Shown here piece after piece: positions 5,635-12,435 of a stretch of 25,215 nt of DNA. The notes under the pieces were generated by a model. The model made no database searches and was not told the origin of the DNA. It was given only the letters and a program-made list of their open reading frames with translations. Position 1 is the stretch's first letter. Each line of letters starts with the position of its first letter. The DNA is from a virus, in the IMG/VR virus record IMGVR_UViG_3300025313_000115, positions 1-25,215 of that record; one strand, 5' to 3'. The translations under genes were made by a program, and so were the position numbers.

Positions 5635-6119
5635 TCGCCTCCCCGCACGACGACTTCGAGGGCTGGACGGGCGGCAAGGTCCACCGCCTGGCCCTCGTGC
5701 ATCCCACCGTGGTCCTGGGCGAGGGCACGCTCGTCTGGCCCTACGCCTACGTGCGGGCCGACGTCGTGACCGGCGCGCAGTGCGCGATCGGCCACGGGGT
5801 CTCGGTCGCCGAGCGGGCGCGCCTCGGGGACCGGGTGCGCGTCCAGACCTTCGCGCTGCTGTGCCAGGACCTCATCGTTGGCGACGACGTGTTCATCGGG
5901 CCCGGCGTGCTCACCGCCAACGACCCGGCGCCTCGGGTGGGGAATCCGCACTACGTCCGCCGCCCGCCCGTCATCGCGCGCGACGTCGTGATCGGGGCCG
6001 GGGCGATCCTGCTGCCGGGGGTCCGGATCGGCCAGGGCGCCGTGATCGCCGCCGGCGCCGTGGTGACGCAGGACGTGCCACCCTACGCGCGCGTGATGGG
6101 GGTGCCGGCGCGTGGCTGA
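5631..6119 (+). CDS. hexapeptide-repeat (left-handed beta-helix) acyltransferase
   Basis: A 162-residue protein of the hexapeptide acyltransferase superfamily, whose trimeric members transfer acetyl or longer acyl groups from CoA, often to amino sugars. Repeating hydrophobic-x-G-x-x steps run through [50 protein letters not shown] and [20 protein letters not shown]. The end, [20 protein letters not shown], is the classic final coil. The extra loop with [17 protein letters not shown] resembles the Asn-rich insert of sugar N-acetyltransferases. The usual short C-terminal helix after GVPA is missing because the gene stops inside the start of the crotonase gene. It starts at ATGA overlapping the glycosyltransferase stop. 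Substrate unknown; context suggests a sugar added by its neighbour. Confidence 0.85.
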   Translation: MIASPHDDFEGWTGGKVHRLALVHPTVVLGEGTLVWPYAYVRADVVTGAQCAIGHGVSVAERARLGDRVRVQTFALLCQDLIVGDDVFIGPGVLTANDPAPRVGNPHYVRRPPVIARDVVIGAGAILLPGVRIGQGAVIAAGAVVTQDVPPYARVMGVPARG

Positions 6120-6861
6120 GATCCTGTACGATGTCGAGGGGCACGTCGCCACGCTGACGCTCAACCGCCCCGAGAAGAAGAACGCCGTGAATCACGCGAT
6201 GTGCCAACAGCTCGCGGGGGCGTTCGCGTCGATCCAGGACGACCCCGAGGTCTGGTGCGCGGTGCTCACGGGGGCCGGCGGCGTGTTCTCGTCGGGCCAC
6301 GATCTGACCGAGGACTTCACCGACGCCTGGCCGACCTTCGCCGATCTCTACGCGATCCAGGCGCAGCTCACCAAGCCGCTGGTGGCCGCCGTGGAGGGGA
6401 TCTGCTACGCGCAGGGCACGGCGTTGGCGCTCGGGTGCGACGTGGTGCTCGCGTCGGTCTTCGCGACCTTCGGGTGGCCCCAGGTGCGCCGCGGCATCGG
6501 CTCCGTGAGCGGCCCAACGGTGTTCGCGAGGCTCGTGCCGCGCCACACCGCGATGCGCGCCCTGTTGACGGGGGAGCCCGTCATGGCGGGCACGCTCTCC
6601 CGACTCGGCGTCATCGAAGTCGTGCGTGAAGGCCTCGCGGTGCTCGCCGAGGCGCAGCGGTTGGCCCGCGTGATCGCCTCGAACGCTCCGCTCGCGGTGC
6701 AGGCCGTCAAGCTCGCCGTGGTCGACACGACGCCGCTCCGCCCGCTGACGGCGTATCGCGTGGCCACGGACATCCTCAAGGATGTGCTCAGGACCGAGGA
6801 CGCCGCCGAGGGCCTCCGGGCCTTCCGGGAGCAGCGCCCGCCGGTCTGGAAAGGACGCTGA
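6112..6861 (+). CDS. crotonase-fold (enoyl-CoA hydratase/isomerase family) protein with altered active site
   Basis: A 249-residue protein of the crotonase superfamily, which binds acyl-CoA and stabilises a thioester enolate. [11 protein letters not shown] (17-27), FSSGHDL (59-65, first oxyanion loop) and [15 protein letters not shown] (96-110, second loop) are diagnostic, as is the natural-looking C-terminus [12 protein letters not shown]. The two catalytic glutamates of enoyl-CoA hydratase (Glu144 and Glu164 of the rat enzyme) align with A104 and Q124, and the usual glycine-rich second loop is altered. Simple hydration is therefore unlikely; another acyl-CoA reaction or a binding role is possible. 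GTG 6112 overlaps the acyltransferase stop. Such genes are rare in phages. The family call is secure; the function is not. Confidence 0.85.
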   Translation: MAEILYDVEGHVATLTLNRPEKKNAVNHAMCQQLAGAFASIQDDPEVWCAVLTGAGGVFSSGHDLTEDFTDAWPTFADLYAIQAQLTKPLVAAVEGICYAQGTALALGCDVVLASVFATFGWPQVRRGIGSVSGPTVFARLVPRHTAMRALLTGEPVMAGTLSRLGVIEVVREGLAVLAEAQRLARVIASNAPLAVQAVKLAVVDTTPLRPLTAYRVATDILKDVLRTEDAAEGLRAFREQRPPVWKGR

Positions 6862-6936
6862 CTGCTCTGCCATAACTGCAACATGGCCAAGGGGTGTTAC
6901 GGTGAATGCCCGCATCGCAAGAATGGGCCGCGTTCG
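6862..6936 (+). pseudogene. 3' remnant of an HNH / endonuclease VII-type gene
   Basis: Directly after the crotonase TGA, in the same frame, the codons read LLCHNCNMAKGCYGECPHRK. This matches the C-terminal zinc-binding part of recombination endonuclease VII and related HNH nucleases, which typically read G-L-L-C-x-N-C-N. No start codon, DHDH motif or first CxxC pair precedes it. The frame stays open past this point, but coding character fades by about 6936. The fragment looks like the surviving 3' end of a nuclease gene cut where the crotonase cassette joins. Confidence 0.6.
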
Positions 6937-6956
6937 GTGGTCCAGGAGGAGCGCCA

Positions 6957-7109
6957 ATGGGCGTGTTGTTATGGTTCTATAGGTGTCCGAAGTGCGGGTC
7001 GACACGGTGCTGGGCGGATAGCCGCCCGGGGGGCGATGCCGCCTGGGACCGCGAGGCGTGCGGCTTCTGCGGCACGCCCTTGCAGCGCGTGGAGCGGCAA
7101 GCGGCGTAG
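6957..7109 (+). CDS. 50-residue zinc-ribbon protein
   Basis: ATG 6957 follows AGGAGGA (6944-6950) at ideal spacing. The product has CPKCGSTRCW near residue 10 and CGFCGTPL near residue 38, two Cys-x2-Cys knuckles that together make a classic zinc ribbon, with a Gly/Asp-rich loop between. The start codon usage (ATG, GTG, TTG, TTA) is less GC-biased than in neighbours. Alternative longer starts overlap the nuclease remnant and lack a ribosome binding site. Function unknown; zinc ribbons of this size often bind nucleic acids or protein partners. Confidence 0.7.
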   Translation: MGVLLWFYRCPKCGSTRCWADSRPGGDAAWDREACGFCGTPLQRVERQAA

Positions 7110-7151
7110 CAGTGGTTCTCTTTTTCGTGCGAGGATAACGAGGAGGACATC

Positions 7152-7478
7152 ATGCAGGACCTGCCACATCATGGTGAGCACTGGTTCAAGGATGTCGGCG
7201 AGCAAGCCGAACAGGCGAGGCGGGCGGACCAACTCAAGGCGACGATCCGCACACTCACAGAGCAGACGAGCCGTGTCGGGTTGCCTCTCGGCGAAACGGG
7301 CCAGTATCCTCAAGGCGCGATGACGCCCGATGACGAAGGCGAGTTGCGTCTCGCGGTGACGACGCAGGCCGGGAAAGTGATTCTCGCCTTTGGCAAGCCG
7401 ATTGCGTGGCTCGGGATGTCTCCACGAGAAGCTCGGCAGATGGCTGACGCGCTGAACGAGTGGGCCGCGAAGGCATGA
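7152..7478 (+). CDS. hypothetical phage protein
   Basis: A 108-residue protein with a strong ribosome binding site (AGGAGG, 7141-7146) five bases before ATG. The N-terminal half is a long charged helix (EQAEQARRADQLKATIRTL). The C-terminal half has strands GELRLAVTTQAGKVILAFG and a helix MSPREARQMADALNEWA, a layout I recall from small uncharacterised phage proteins. Codon use is somewhat less GC-rich than in the structural genes. Its last bases overlap the DHH gene start (ATGA), so the two are probably co-translated. Confidence 0.75.
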   Translation: MQDLPHHGEHWFKDVGEQAEQARRADQLKATIRTLTEQTSRVGLPLGETGQYPQGAMTPDDEGELRLAVTTQAGKVILAFGKPIAWLGMSPREARQMADALNEWAAKA

Positions 7479-8332
7479 GCCCCCTCGTCCTCTATCACGG
7501 CAACTGCCCCGACGGCTTCACCGCCGCGTGGGCGGTCTGGAAGGCCCTCGGCGATCAGGCGGAGTATCGCGCCGTCAACTACGGCGAGGCGCCGCCGCTG
7601 GACGACGCGGCGGGGCGCCGTGTGATCCTCGTGGACTTCTCGTATCCGCGCGCCGCACTCGACGCGCTGGCCGACGTGGCAGCCTCCGTCGAGGTGTATG
7701 ATCATCACAAAACCGCCCAGGCCGACCTCGTCGGATGGGAGCGCGGAGGAGTGGTGTTCGACATGGAGCGCAGCGGGGCGGGGATCGCGTGGGATGCGTT
7801 TCACCCCGGGCGCGTTCGGCCGGCCCTCATCGCCTACGTCGAGGATCGTGACCTGTGGCGATGGCAACTGACGTCGAGCCGAGAGGTGAGCGAGTACGTG
7901 TTCTCCTGGTCCTACTTGTTTGCGAATTGGGACCGTCTCGCCAGTCAGCTCGGGGCTCTCGACCCGCGCGGCGGTGTGGCCTTCCAGACTGCCGTTGAGT
8001 GCGGGTCTGCGATGCTCCGCGCCAAGCGTGCTCGCGTGGCGAAGGTCTGCGAGCACGCACGGTGGCTCATCTTCTCGGGCGGCGTCGGTGATCAGGTCAC
8101 GCTCCCGGTTGTCAACACCTCTTGGGACTTCTCCGAGATCGGCGAGTACCTCTGTGAGCGGTTCCCGGACGCCCCCGCGGGCGGCTACTACTTCGACCGG
8201 GCCGACCAGCGCCAGTGGGGATTTCGGAGTCGTGGCGAGTTCGACGTGTCGGAGTTGTGCAAGCGGTATGGTGGGGGAGGGCACAAGGCGGCCGCAGGGT
8301 TTCAGTCGGAGATCGGATGGTTGCCGTGCTGA
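7475..8332 (+). CDS. DHH/DHHA1 family phosphoesterase
   Basis: A 285-residue protein of the DHH phosphoesterase family, metal-dependent enzymes that hydrolyse short oligonucleotides, cyclic-dinucleotide products or related phosphodiesters. Motif I is YHGNCPDGFTAAWA (H8, D13), motif II VDFSYP (D54), motif III VYDHHKT (D76, H77, H78), and YVEDRDLW supplies a further acidic residue. The C-terminal GGGGHKAAAGF (266-276) is the DHHA1 substrate-binding motif. All key metal ligands are present, so it should be active. ATG 7475 overlaps the upstream stop. Its role in the phage could be recycling of nanoRNA during host degradation; action on a signalling nucleotide is a speculative alternative. Confidence 0.88.
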   Translation: MSPLVLYHGNCPDGFTAAWAVWKALGDQAEYRAVNYGEAPPLDDAAGRRVILVDFSYPRAALDALADVAASVEVYDHHKTAQADLVGWERGGVVFDMERSGAGIAWDAFHPGRVRPALIAYVEDRDLWRWQLTSSREVSEYVFSWSYLFANWDRLASQLGALDPRGGVAFQTAVECGSAMLRAKRARVAKVCEHARWLIFSGGVGDQVTLPVVNTSWDFSEIGEYLCERFPDAPAGGYYFDRADQRQWGFRSRGEFDVSELCKRYGGGGHKAAAGFQSEIGWLPC

Positions 8333-8727
8333 TCGAGCGGCTCCCCGACCGCTCCCTGGTCTTCTGCTGCACCTGGCGGGAGTTCCTCCAGGCGTGGCGG
8401 CAGGCCGACCAGGCCCACCGCGTGGTGCTCCCGGACGGCCGCCCGGCCGCCCGGACGGACGGCGAGGGCGAGGAGCCGCCGAGCTACACGAGTCTCCACC
8501 CGCACGTCTGGCCCGTGCTCCGGGCGCGGTTGAAGGAGGCGTTCGCGCTCGTGCCGCCGTCCTCGAAGCGCGTGCGGCTCTGCGAGGCGTGCCGGAGCGA
8601 GTTGAAGGTGTCCAGGGAGGAGTCGATGGTCTGGCATTTCAAGTGCGAGACGTGCGGCTCCATCGAGATCTACGGCAAGGACTTCGTGGGGGGCACCCCG
8701 GGTGCCGGAGAGAAGGAGCGGCCATGA
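8317..8727 (+). CDS. zinc-ribbon-containing hypothetical protein
   Basis: A 136-residue protein starting at ATG 8317 after CGGAG (8308-8312), overlapping the end of the DHH gene by 16 bases. The N-terminal two-thirds contains IERLPDRSLVFCCTWREFLQ and a helix before a disordered acidic loop. The C-terminal third carries CEACRSELKV and FKCETCGSIEIYGKDF, two Cys-x2-Cys pairs forming a zinc ribbon of the transcription-factor type. No named family is recognised. It ends in an overlap with the next small gene. Confidence 0.7.
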   Translation: MVAVLIERLPDRSLVFCCTWREFLQAWRQADQAHRVVLPDGRPAARTDGEGEEPPSYTSLHPHVWPVLRARLKEAFALVPPSSKRVRLCEACRSELKVSREESMVWHFKCETCGSIEIYGKDFVGGTPGAGEKERP

Positions 8728-8873
8728 TGCACGAGGACCACGCGATGCCGAAGATGCCGAAGGGCATGTCCATGAAGCCGCCGAAAGGGATGAAGGGTCC
8801 GGGGCGCCAGACGACGCGCCGGCCGACGCGGAGCCAGCAGCGGTCGCGGGCGCGGAAGATGACCCGTGGCTGA
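8724..8873 (+). CDS. small basic Met/Lys-rich protein
   Basis: A 49-residue protein with ribosome binding site AGAAGGAG (8711-8718) before ATG 8724 (a second ATG follows at 8727). It begins MMHEDHAMPKMPKGMSMKPP and ends in an arginine-rich tail (TRRPTRSQQRSRARKM). The composition predicts a disordered, strongly cationic peptide that might bind DNA or a virion component. No family is recognised. Its stop overlaps the GTG of the next tiny gene. It lies close upstream of the terminase, so a packaging or head role is possible but unproven. Confidence 0.6.
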   Translation: MMHEDHAMPKMPKGMSMKPPKGMKGPGRQTTRRPTRSQQRSRARKMTRG

Positions 8874-8985
8874 GGCGGCCTCGCCGCGCCGCATCTGCCG
8901 CGAGTGCTGGCGTATCGACGACGAGAGCCTCGTGACGCGCCGGTGCGAGCCGCGCTGCGCCTGTCCCTGCCACGGCGCCGCCTGA
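8866..8985 (+). CDS. 39-residue cysteine-rich zinc-ribbon-like peptide
   Basis: GTG 8866 overlaps the stop of the previous gene, and TGA (8983-8985) overlaps the ATG of the next (TGATG). The product reads CRECWRIDDESLVTRRCEP and then RCACPCH, six cysteines and a histidine in 39 residues, so it likely folds around one zinc ion. It is too short for most gene finders, but the tight overlaps on both sides and high-GC third positions support it. Function unknown. Confidence 0.55.
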   Translation: MAEAASPRRICRECWRIDDESLVTRRCEPRCACPCHGAA

Positions 8986-9248
8986 TGGACACCCTCCTGT
9001 CGATCCTCGCCCTCTTCGTGATCGCCGAGGCGTTCGGGCTGTTCGTCCTCGGCCTGCTGGTGGCGCAGGATCGGGAGCGGACGCGGCATCTGACGCGCGT
9101 GATGCTGGCGCTGCGGGACGAGGTGCGGCGGCAGGCCGGCGTCGAGGTGGCGGTGGACCGGAGCCTGCTGGGCGAGGAGCCGGAGGATGTCGTGGCGACC
9201 GAGGAGGACGAGGTGTCACGCATCCCGACGGTGCGGCCGTGGCGGTGA
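8985..9248 (+). CDS. small membrane protein with one N-terminal span
   Basis: An 87-residue protein starting at the TGATG junction at 8985. Residues 3-26 (TLLSILALFVIAEAFGLFVL) are a single strong transmembrane segment, followed by a charged helix DRERTRHLTRVMLALRDEVRRQ and an acidic tail. The topology is like small phage membrane proteins of unknown role; a lysis-related function such as a spanin-like or holin-like protein is conceivable but nothing specific supports it. It overlaps the terminase start by ten bases. Confidence 0.65.
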   Translation: MDTLLSILALFVIAEAFGLFVLGLLVAQDRERTRHLTRVMLALRDEVRRQAGVEVAVDRSLLGEEPEDVVATEEDEVSRIPTVRPWR

Positions 9249-12049
9249 TCCCCCCGCTCGAGACCCGCATCGACGCCGAGAAGCTCCGGTGGGCCCGCGA
9301 GATGGCCCGCTGCGAGCAGGACGTCGATTACCTCTCCTCGCACTATCTCCGGATCAAGAGCAAGACGGTCATCGGCTTCCCGAACCTGAAGCCGAACCGC
9401 GTCCAGCGCTTCCTGCACGAGAAGATGCAGGACCAGTGGAAGCGGACGGGCCGGATTCGGCAGTGCTGGGGAAAGATTCGGCAGTGTGGCGCCAGCACCG
9501 AGGTCTCCCGGCACGTCTTCCACCAGACGGCGTTCCGGAACAACCGCAACGCCTTCATGGTCAACTACGACGAGCCGAACAGCTACGAGCTGTTCGACGT
9601 GTATCCCACCTACTACGATTCCTTGCCGGTGCCGCTCCGCCCGACGCTGAAGACGCGCTCCAAGAGCCGCATCGAGTTCAAGAACCGCAATTCCAAGATC
9701 CTCGCCGCGCACGCGCTGAACCTGAACGTCGGCGCCTCGCAGATGAACCACGTCGTCCACCTGACGGAGGTGGCGCGCTACAAGAACGCCCACGAGATCC
9801 AGGCGAGCCTCTTCCCGTCCATCTCGGAGGCGAAGGGCGAGGACTACTCCCTCGTCGTCCTGGAATCGACCTCGCGGTACGGCGGCGACTGGTTCAAGGA
9901 TTTCTGCGAGGCGGCGCAGGCCGGGGAGAACGGCTACGAGTTCAGCTTCGTCCCGTACTTCATGCACGAGGACTACACGGCCCCGGTGCGGCGCGAGTTC
10001 CAGCCGACCGCCGAGGAGCGCGACCTCATGAAGCAGTACGGCATGAGCCTCGGGAACATCGCGTGGCGCCGCCAGAAGCGAGCGGAGTACAAGACGAACG
10101 TCGCGCTCTTCGAGCAGGAATATGCGTGCTGTCTTTCCGGCGACACGAGGATTTCCACCGATCACGGGATGGTGCGTCTGCGCGATGCGGAGAGCGAAAA
10201 GACCACCGAATCCGGGCGCATCCTGGGCTGGCTCCCGCAAGGACTGAGCGAGACACTCCTCGTCAGAACATCGCTCGGATACGAAATCGTCGCCACACCC
10301 GAACATCTGATCGCCACGGCTTCAGGCGGATGGGTTGACGCGGCCTCGAGCCTTGGGTCTCGGGTCGAACTGCGCCCGCCCAGGTTCGCGGAACGCGAAG
10401 AGACGCTGTCGTGGTCAGACGTGCCGTCGACGCAGACGACATTGACCGTCACGGCGACCTGGGGTCGGTTTCTCGGCTACTTCATGGGGGATGGCTCCTA
10501 TGCGATGTCTCGTGGCCCGCACGTGTCAGCGGGAGCCGGTGGAACGCTGAGCGTGTGTTGCGACGCACAGGATGGCGACGTGATCTTGGACGTCGAGCGT
10601 GTGGTGCGTGACCTGTTCGGCGCCCCCATGCAGCGGCGTCTCGTGGGACCTCGCCGTGGAGGCTGTGATCTTCGGGCCTCTCGCGCCCAGTTCTTTCGGC
10701 CACTCCTCGAACTCGGTGTCATAGAGCGACGCGGGCCCGAGCGTCGCTGGATGCGCAAGGTGTGTGTGCCCGAGGCGGTCTTTCGGAGTCCTCGGCACGT
10801 CGTGCGCGAATTTCTCCGGGCACTCTTCGAGTGCGATGGCAGCGTGCGTCGTTCTGGCAATGTGCTTCTGTTCTCTAAGTACGAAGACTTCCTTCGTGAT
10901 ATCCAGCTCCTGCTCCTCGGGTGGGGGATCACGTCGCGTCGCGAGCGGTGGAAGCAGAAAGAGCAGTACGGCCCGGGGCATGTCCTGGCACTCCGAGCCG
11001 AAGAATCGGAGATGTTCCACGCCACAATCGGATTTATCGGAGCGAGGAAGTCGTGGGCGAGTCCTCCGCCGACGACTCGGCGCGGCCGGCGTCGGCAGCC
11101 TGTGGTGCTCAATGACATCGTGACGTCGGTGGTCCCCTCTGGGCTCCGCGCGGTGTACGATCTCGTCCTCCCTCCGCCCCATACGTTCAGCGCGAACGGC
11201 ATCGCCGTGCATAACTCGTGGGAGTCGTCCTGGGTCCTCCCCCTCGGCACGCTCCGCACCTTCGACTGGCCCACCCTGGAACGCCTCCAGGCGGGCCTCC
11301 GTCCCGGCCAGCGTATGACGCCGACCTCGACGGGTCTCCGGCCGGAGCTCGGCGGGCCGGTGGAGGTCTGGCAGCCGCCGCAGCCGGACGTCTACTACGA
11401 CATCGGCGTGGACCCCTCGCAGGGGCGGACGAAGGACGCGGACTGGACCGGCATCTGCGTGGTCCGCCGCGACCGCCTCGAGCAGGTGGCTGAGTGCCGC
11501 GTCCACATGGACCCTGCTGGGCGGGAGTTCTTCGATCTCGTGTACTGGCTCGGGCACAACTACAACACCGCGCAGTTGAACCCGGACATCACGGGGGGCT
11601 GGGGCCTGGCGCTGATGAGCGAGTTGCAGCGGCGCTCGTACCCGAACATCTGGCGCTGGCGCCGGCCGGACGACGCCAAGGAGCGCGTGTCCAGCCGCCT
11701 CGGCTTCCTGTTCACGCAGCGCGACAAGGCCCGGCTGGTGAGCAACGCCGTGACGCTCGCCCAGCAGGGCCAGGTCGTGATCCACTCCCAGGTGCTCCAC
11801 GACGAGATGCGGGACTACTTGAACGTGGGGCTGGACGAGTGGGGGCCGGCGCCGGGGGGCACCGACGACAGTCTGACCGGCTGGATGCTGGCCCTGATCG
11901 CCGCCCGGGACGAACGGTGGGACGTCGAGGAGCTGGCGCCAGGGGCCGAGCCGGAGGCTGCGGCGTCCTGGGCGGTCCACGACGTGGACGCGGACCTACG
12001 TGACGAACACGACCACGACATGCTAGCGTTGGGGCCATGGAGAGCGTGA
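9239..12049 (+). CDS. terL: terminase large subunit, interrupted by an in-frame intein
   Basis: A 936-residue precursor. The exteins (574 residues after splicing) form the DNA-packaging motor: an ATPase that pumps DNA through the portal, plus a nuclease that cuts concatemers. The ATPase half shows a Walker A-like KIRQCGAST (79-87), a Walker B-like VVHLTEVARY with E177, and the coupling motif ESTSRYGGDWF (209-219). The nuclease half begins YYDIGVDPSQG (D721, D725) and ends GGTDDSLTGW (D876, D877), matching an RNase H-like acidic site. The intein (residues 298-659) splits FEQEYAC from SWESSW. The Walker A strand is preceded by a seven-residue near-duplication (IRQC twice). GTG 9239 overlaps the upstream gene. 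No separate small terminase gene is identified with confidence. Confidence 0.92.
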   Translation: MAVIPPLETRIDAEKLRWAREMARCEQDVDYLSSHYLRIKSKTVIGFPNLKPNRVQRFLHEKMQDQWKRTGRIRQCWGKIRQCGASTEVSRHVFHQTAFRNNRNAFMVNYDEPNSYELFDVYPTYYDSLPVPLRPTLKTRSKSRIEFKNRNSKILAAHALNLNVGASQMNHVVHLTEVARYKNAHEIQASLFPSISEAKGEDYSLVVLESTSRYGGDWFKDFCEAAQAGENGYEFSFVPYFMHEDYTAPVRREFQPTAEERDLMKQYGMSLGNIAWRRQKRAEYKTNVALFEQEYACCLSGDTRISTDHGMVRLRDAESEKTTESGRILGWLPQGLSETLLVRTSLGYEIVATPEHLIATASGGWVDAASSLGSRVELRPPRFAEREETLSWSDVPSTQTTLTVTATWGRFLGYFMGDGSYAMSRGPHVSAGAGGTLSVCCDAQDGDVILDVERVVRDLFGAPMQRRLVGPRRGGCDLRASRAQFFRPLLELGVIERRGPERRWMRKVCVPEAVFRSPRHVVREFLRALFECDGSVRRSGNVLLFSKYEDFLRDIQLLLLGWGITSRRERWKQKEQYGPGHVLALRAEESEMFHATIGFIGARKSWASPPPTTRRGRRRQPVVLNDIVTSVVPSGLRAVYDLVLPPPHTFSANGIAVHNSWESSWVLPLGTLRTFDWPTLERLQAGLRPGQRMTPTSTGLRPELGGPVEVWQPPQPDVYYDIGVDPSQGRTKDADWTGICVVRRDRLEQVAECRVHMDPAGREFFDLVYWLGHNYNTAQLNPDITGGWGLALMSELQRRSYPNIWRWRRPDDAKERVSSRLGFLFTQRDKARLVSNAVTLAQQGQVVIHSQVLHDEMRDYLNVGLDEWGPAPGGTDDSLTGWMLALIAARDERWDVEELAPGAEPEAAASWAVHDVDADLRDEHDHDMLALGPWRA
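10130..11215 (+). mobile_element. intein with LAGLIDADG homing endonuclease inside terL
   Basis: A 362-residue intein. Cys1 begins block A (CLSGDTRIST). Block B holds ATPEHLIAT with the catalytic Thr-x-x-His. Two LAGLIDADG motifs, LGYFMGDGS (D418 of the precursor) and FLRALFECDGS (D533), make a bidirectional homing nuclease. Block F is VYDLVLPPPHTFSANG and block G ends IAVHN, followed by Ser660 of the C-extein. All splice-site residues are intact, so self-excision is expected. The DNA is visibly less GC-biased in codon use than the flanking exteins, consistent with recent arrival. Splicing would restore a continuous FEQEYAC-SWESSW, where intein-free terminases have a conserved E-Y-x-C/S-type segment. 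Confidence 0.92.
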
Positions 12050-12051
12050 CG

Positions 12052-12435
12052 ATGGAGATCCAGAAATGGTGCCAGCCGCATTGGGACGCACTCCGTGCGA
12101 CCGTCGAGGCGCGTGGGCTCGGACATCTTGTGTCGCGGGGCGGAGCGGCCGCAGCGGCGCATGTCGCGGACGAACTGCGCCTCGGTAACGCCCATGATCG
12201 TGAGGGATTCGACCCCTTACTCCGAGCGTGGGCAATGATCTCTGGGCGAGCGCTTGACAATGGGGTGAGCCCCGTTGGATGCCCACTGTGTCACGTCCAG
12301 CGGCACCACGATGAGTGCCAGCAGCCTGGGTGTTTCCTGGCCTCGGCGCAGGACTGGATCGACGGCTGCACGGAGTCGCTGCGCCAGTACGCTATGGGCC
12401 TTGGTCTCACTACGGCAGAGACAGGAGAGGCATGA
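12052..12435 (+). CDS. phage hypothetical protein adjacent to terminase
   Basis: A 127-residue protein. ATG 12052 is chosen because GGAGAG (12040-12045) lies six bases upstream; ATG 12037, which overlaps the terminase end, is the alternative. It begins MEIQKWCQPHWDALRATVEA and continues RGLGHLVSRGGAA, which matches a widespread uncharacterised phage family known for a W-C-x-P-H-W start. The C-terminal half has CPLCHVQRHHDECQQPGC, a likely zinc site, and DWIDGCTESLRQYAMGLGL. The family is common near packaging or structural genes, but its function is unknown. Its stop overlaps the next start. Confidence 0.8.
   Translation: MEIQKWCQPHWDALRATVEARGLGHLVSRGGAAAAAHVADELRLGNAHDREGFDPLLRAWAMISGRALDNGVSPVGCPLCHVQRHHDECQQPGCFLASAQDWIDGCTESLRQYAMGLGLTTAETGEA

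Noticed and set aside
8985-9248. Holin call for the small membrane protein
   Set aside because: One transmembrane helix beside the terminase is not enough; no endolysin gene lies nearby.
8639-10306. 555-residue minus-strand open frame opposite the terminase start
   Set aside because: It is antisense to the ATPase domain of the terminase; its composition is typical of a complementary-frame shadow.
10526-11980. 484-residue minus-strand open frame opposite the intein and terminase nuclease
   Set aside because: It covers both intein and extein, which have different origins, so a single real gene opposite both is implausible.
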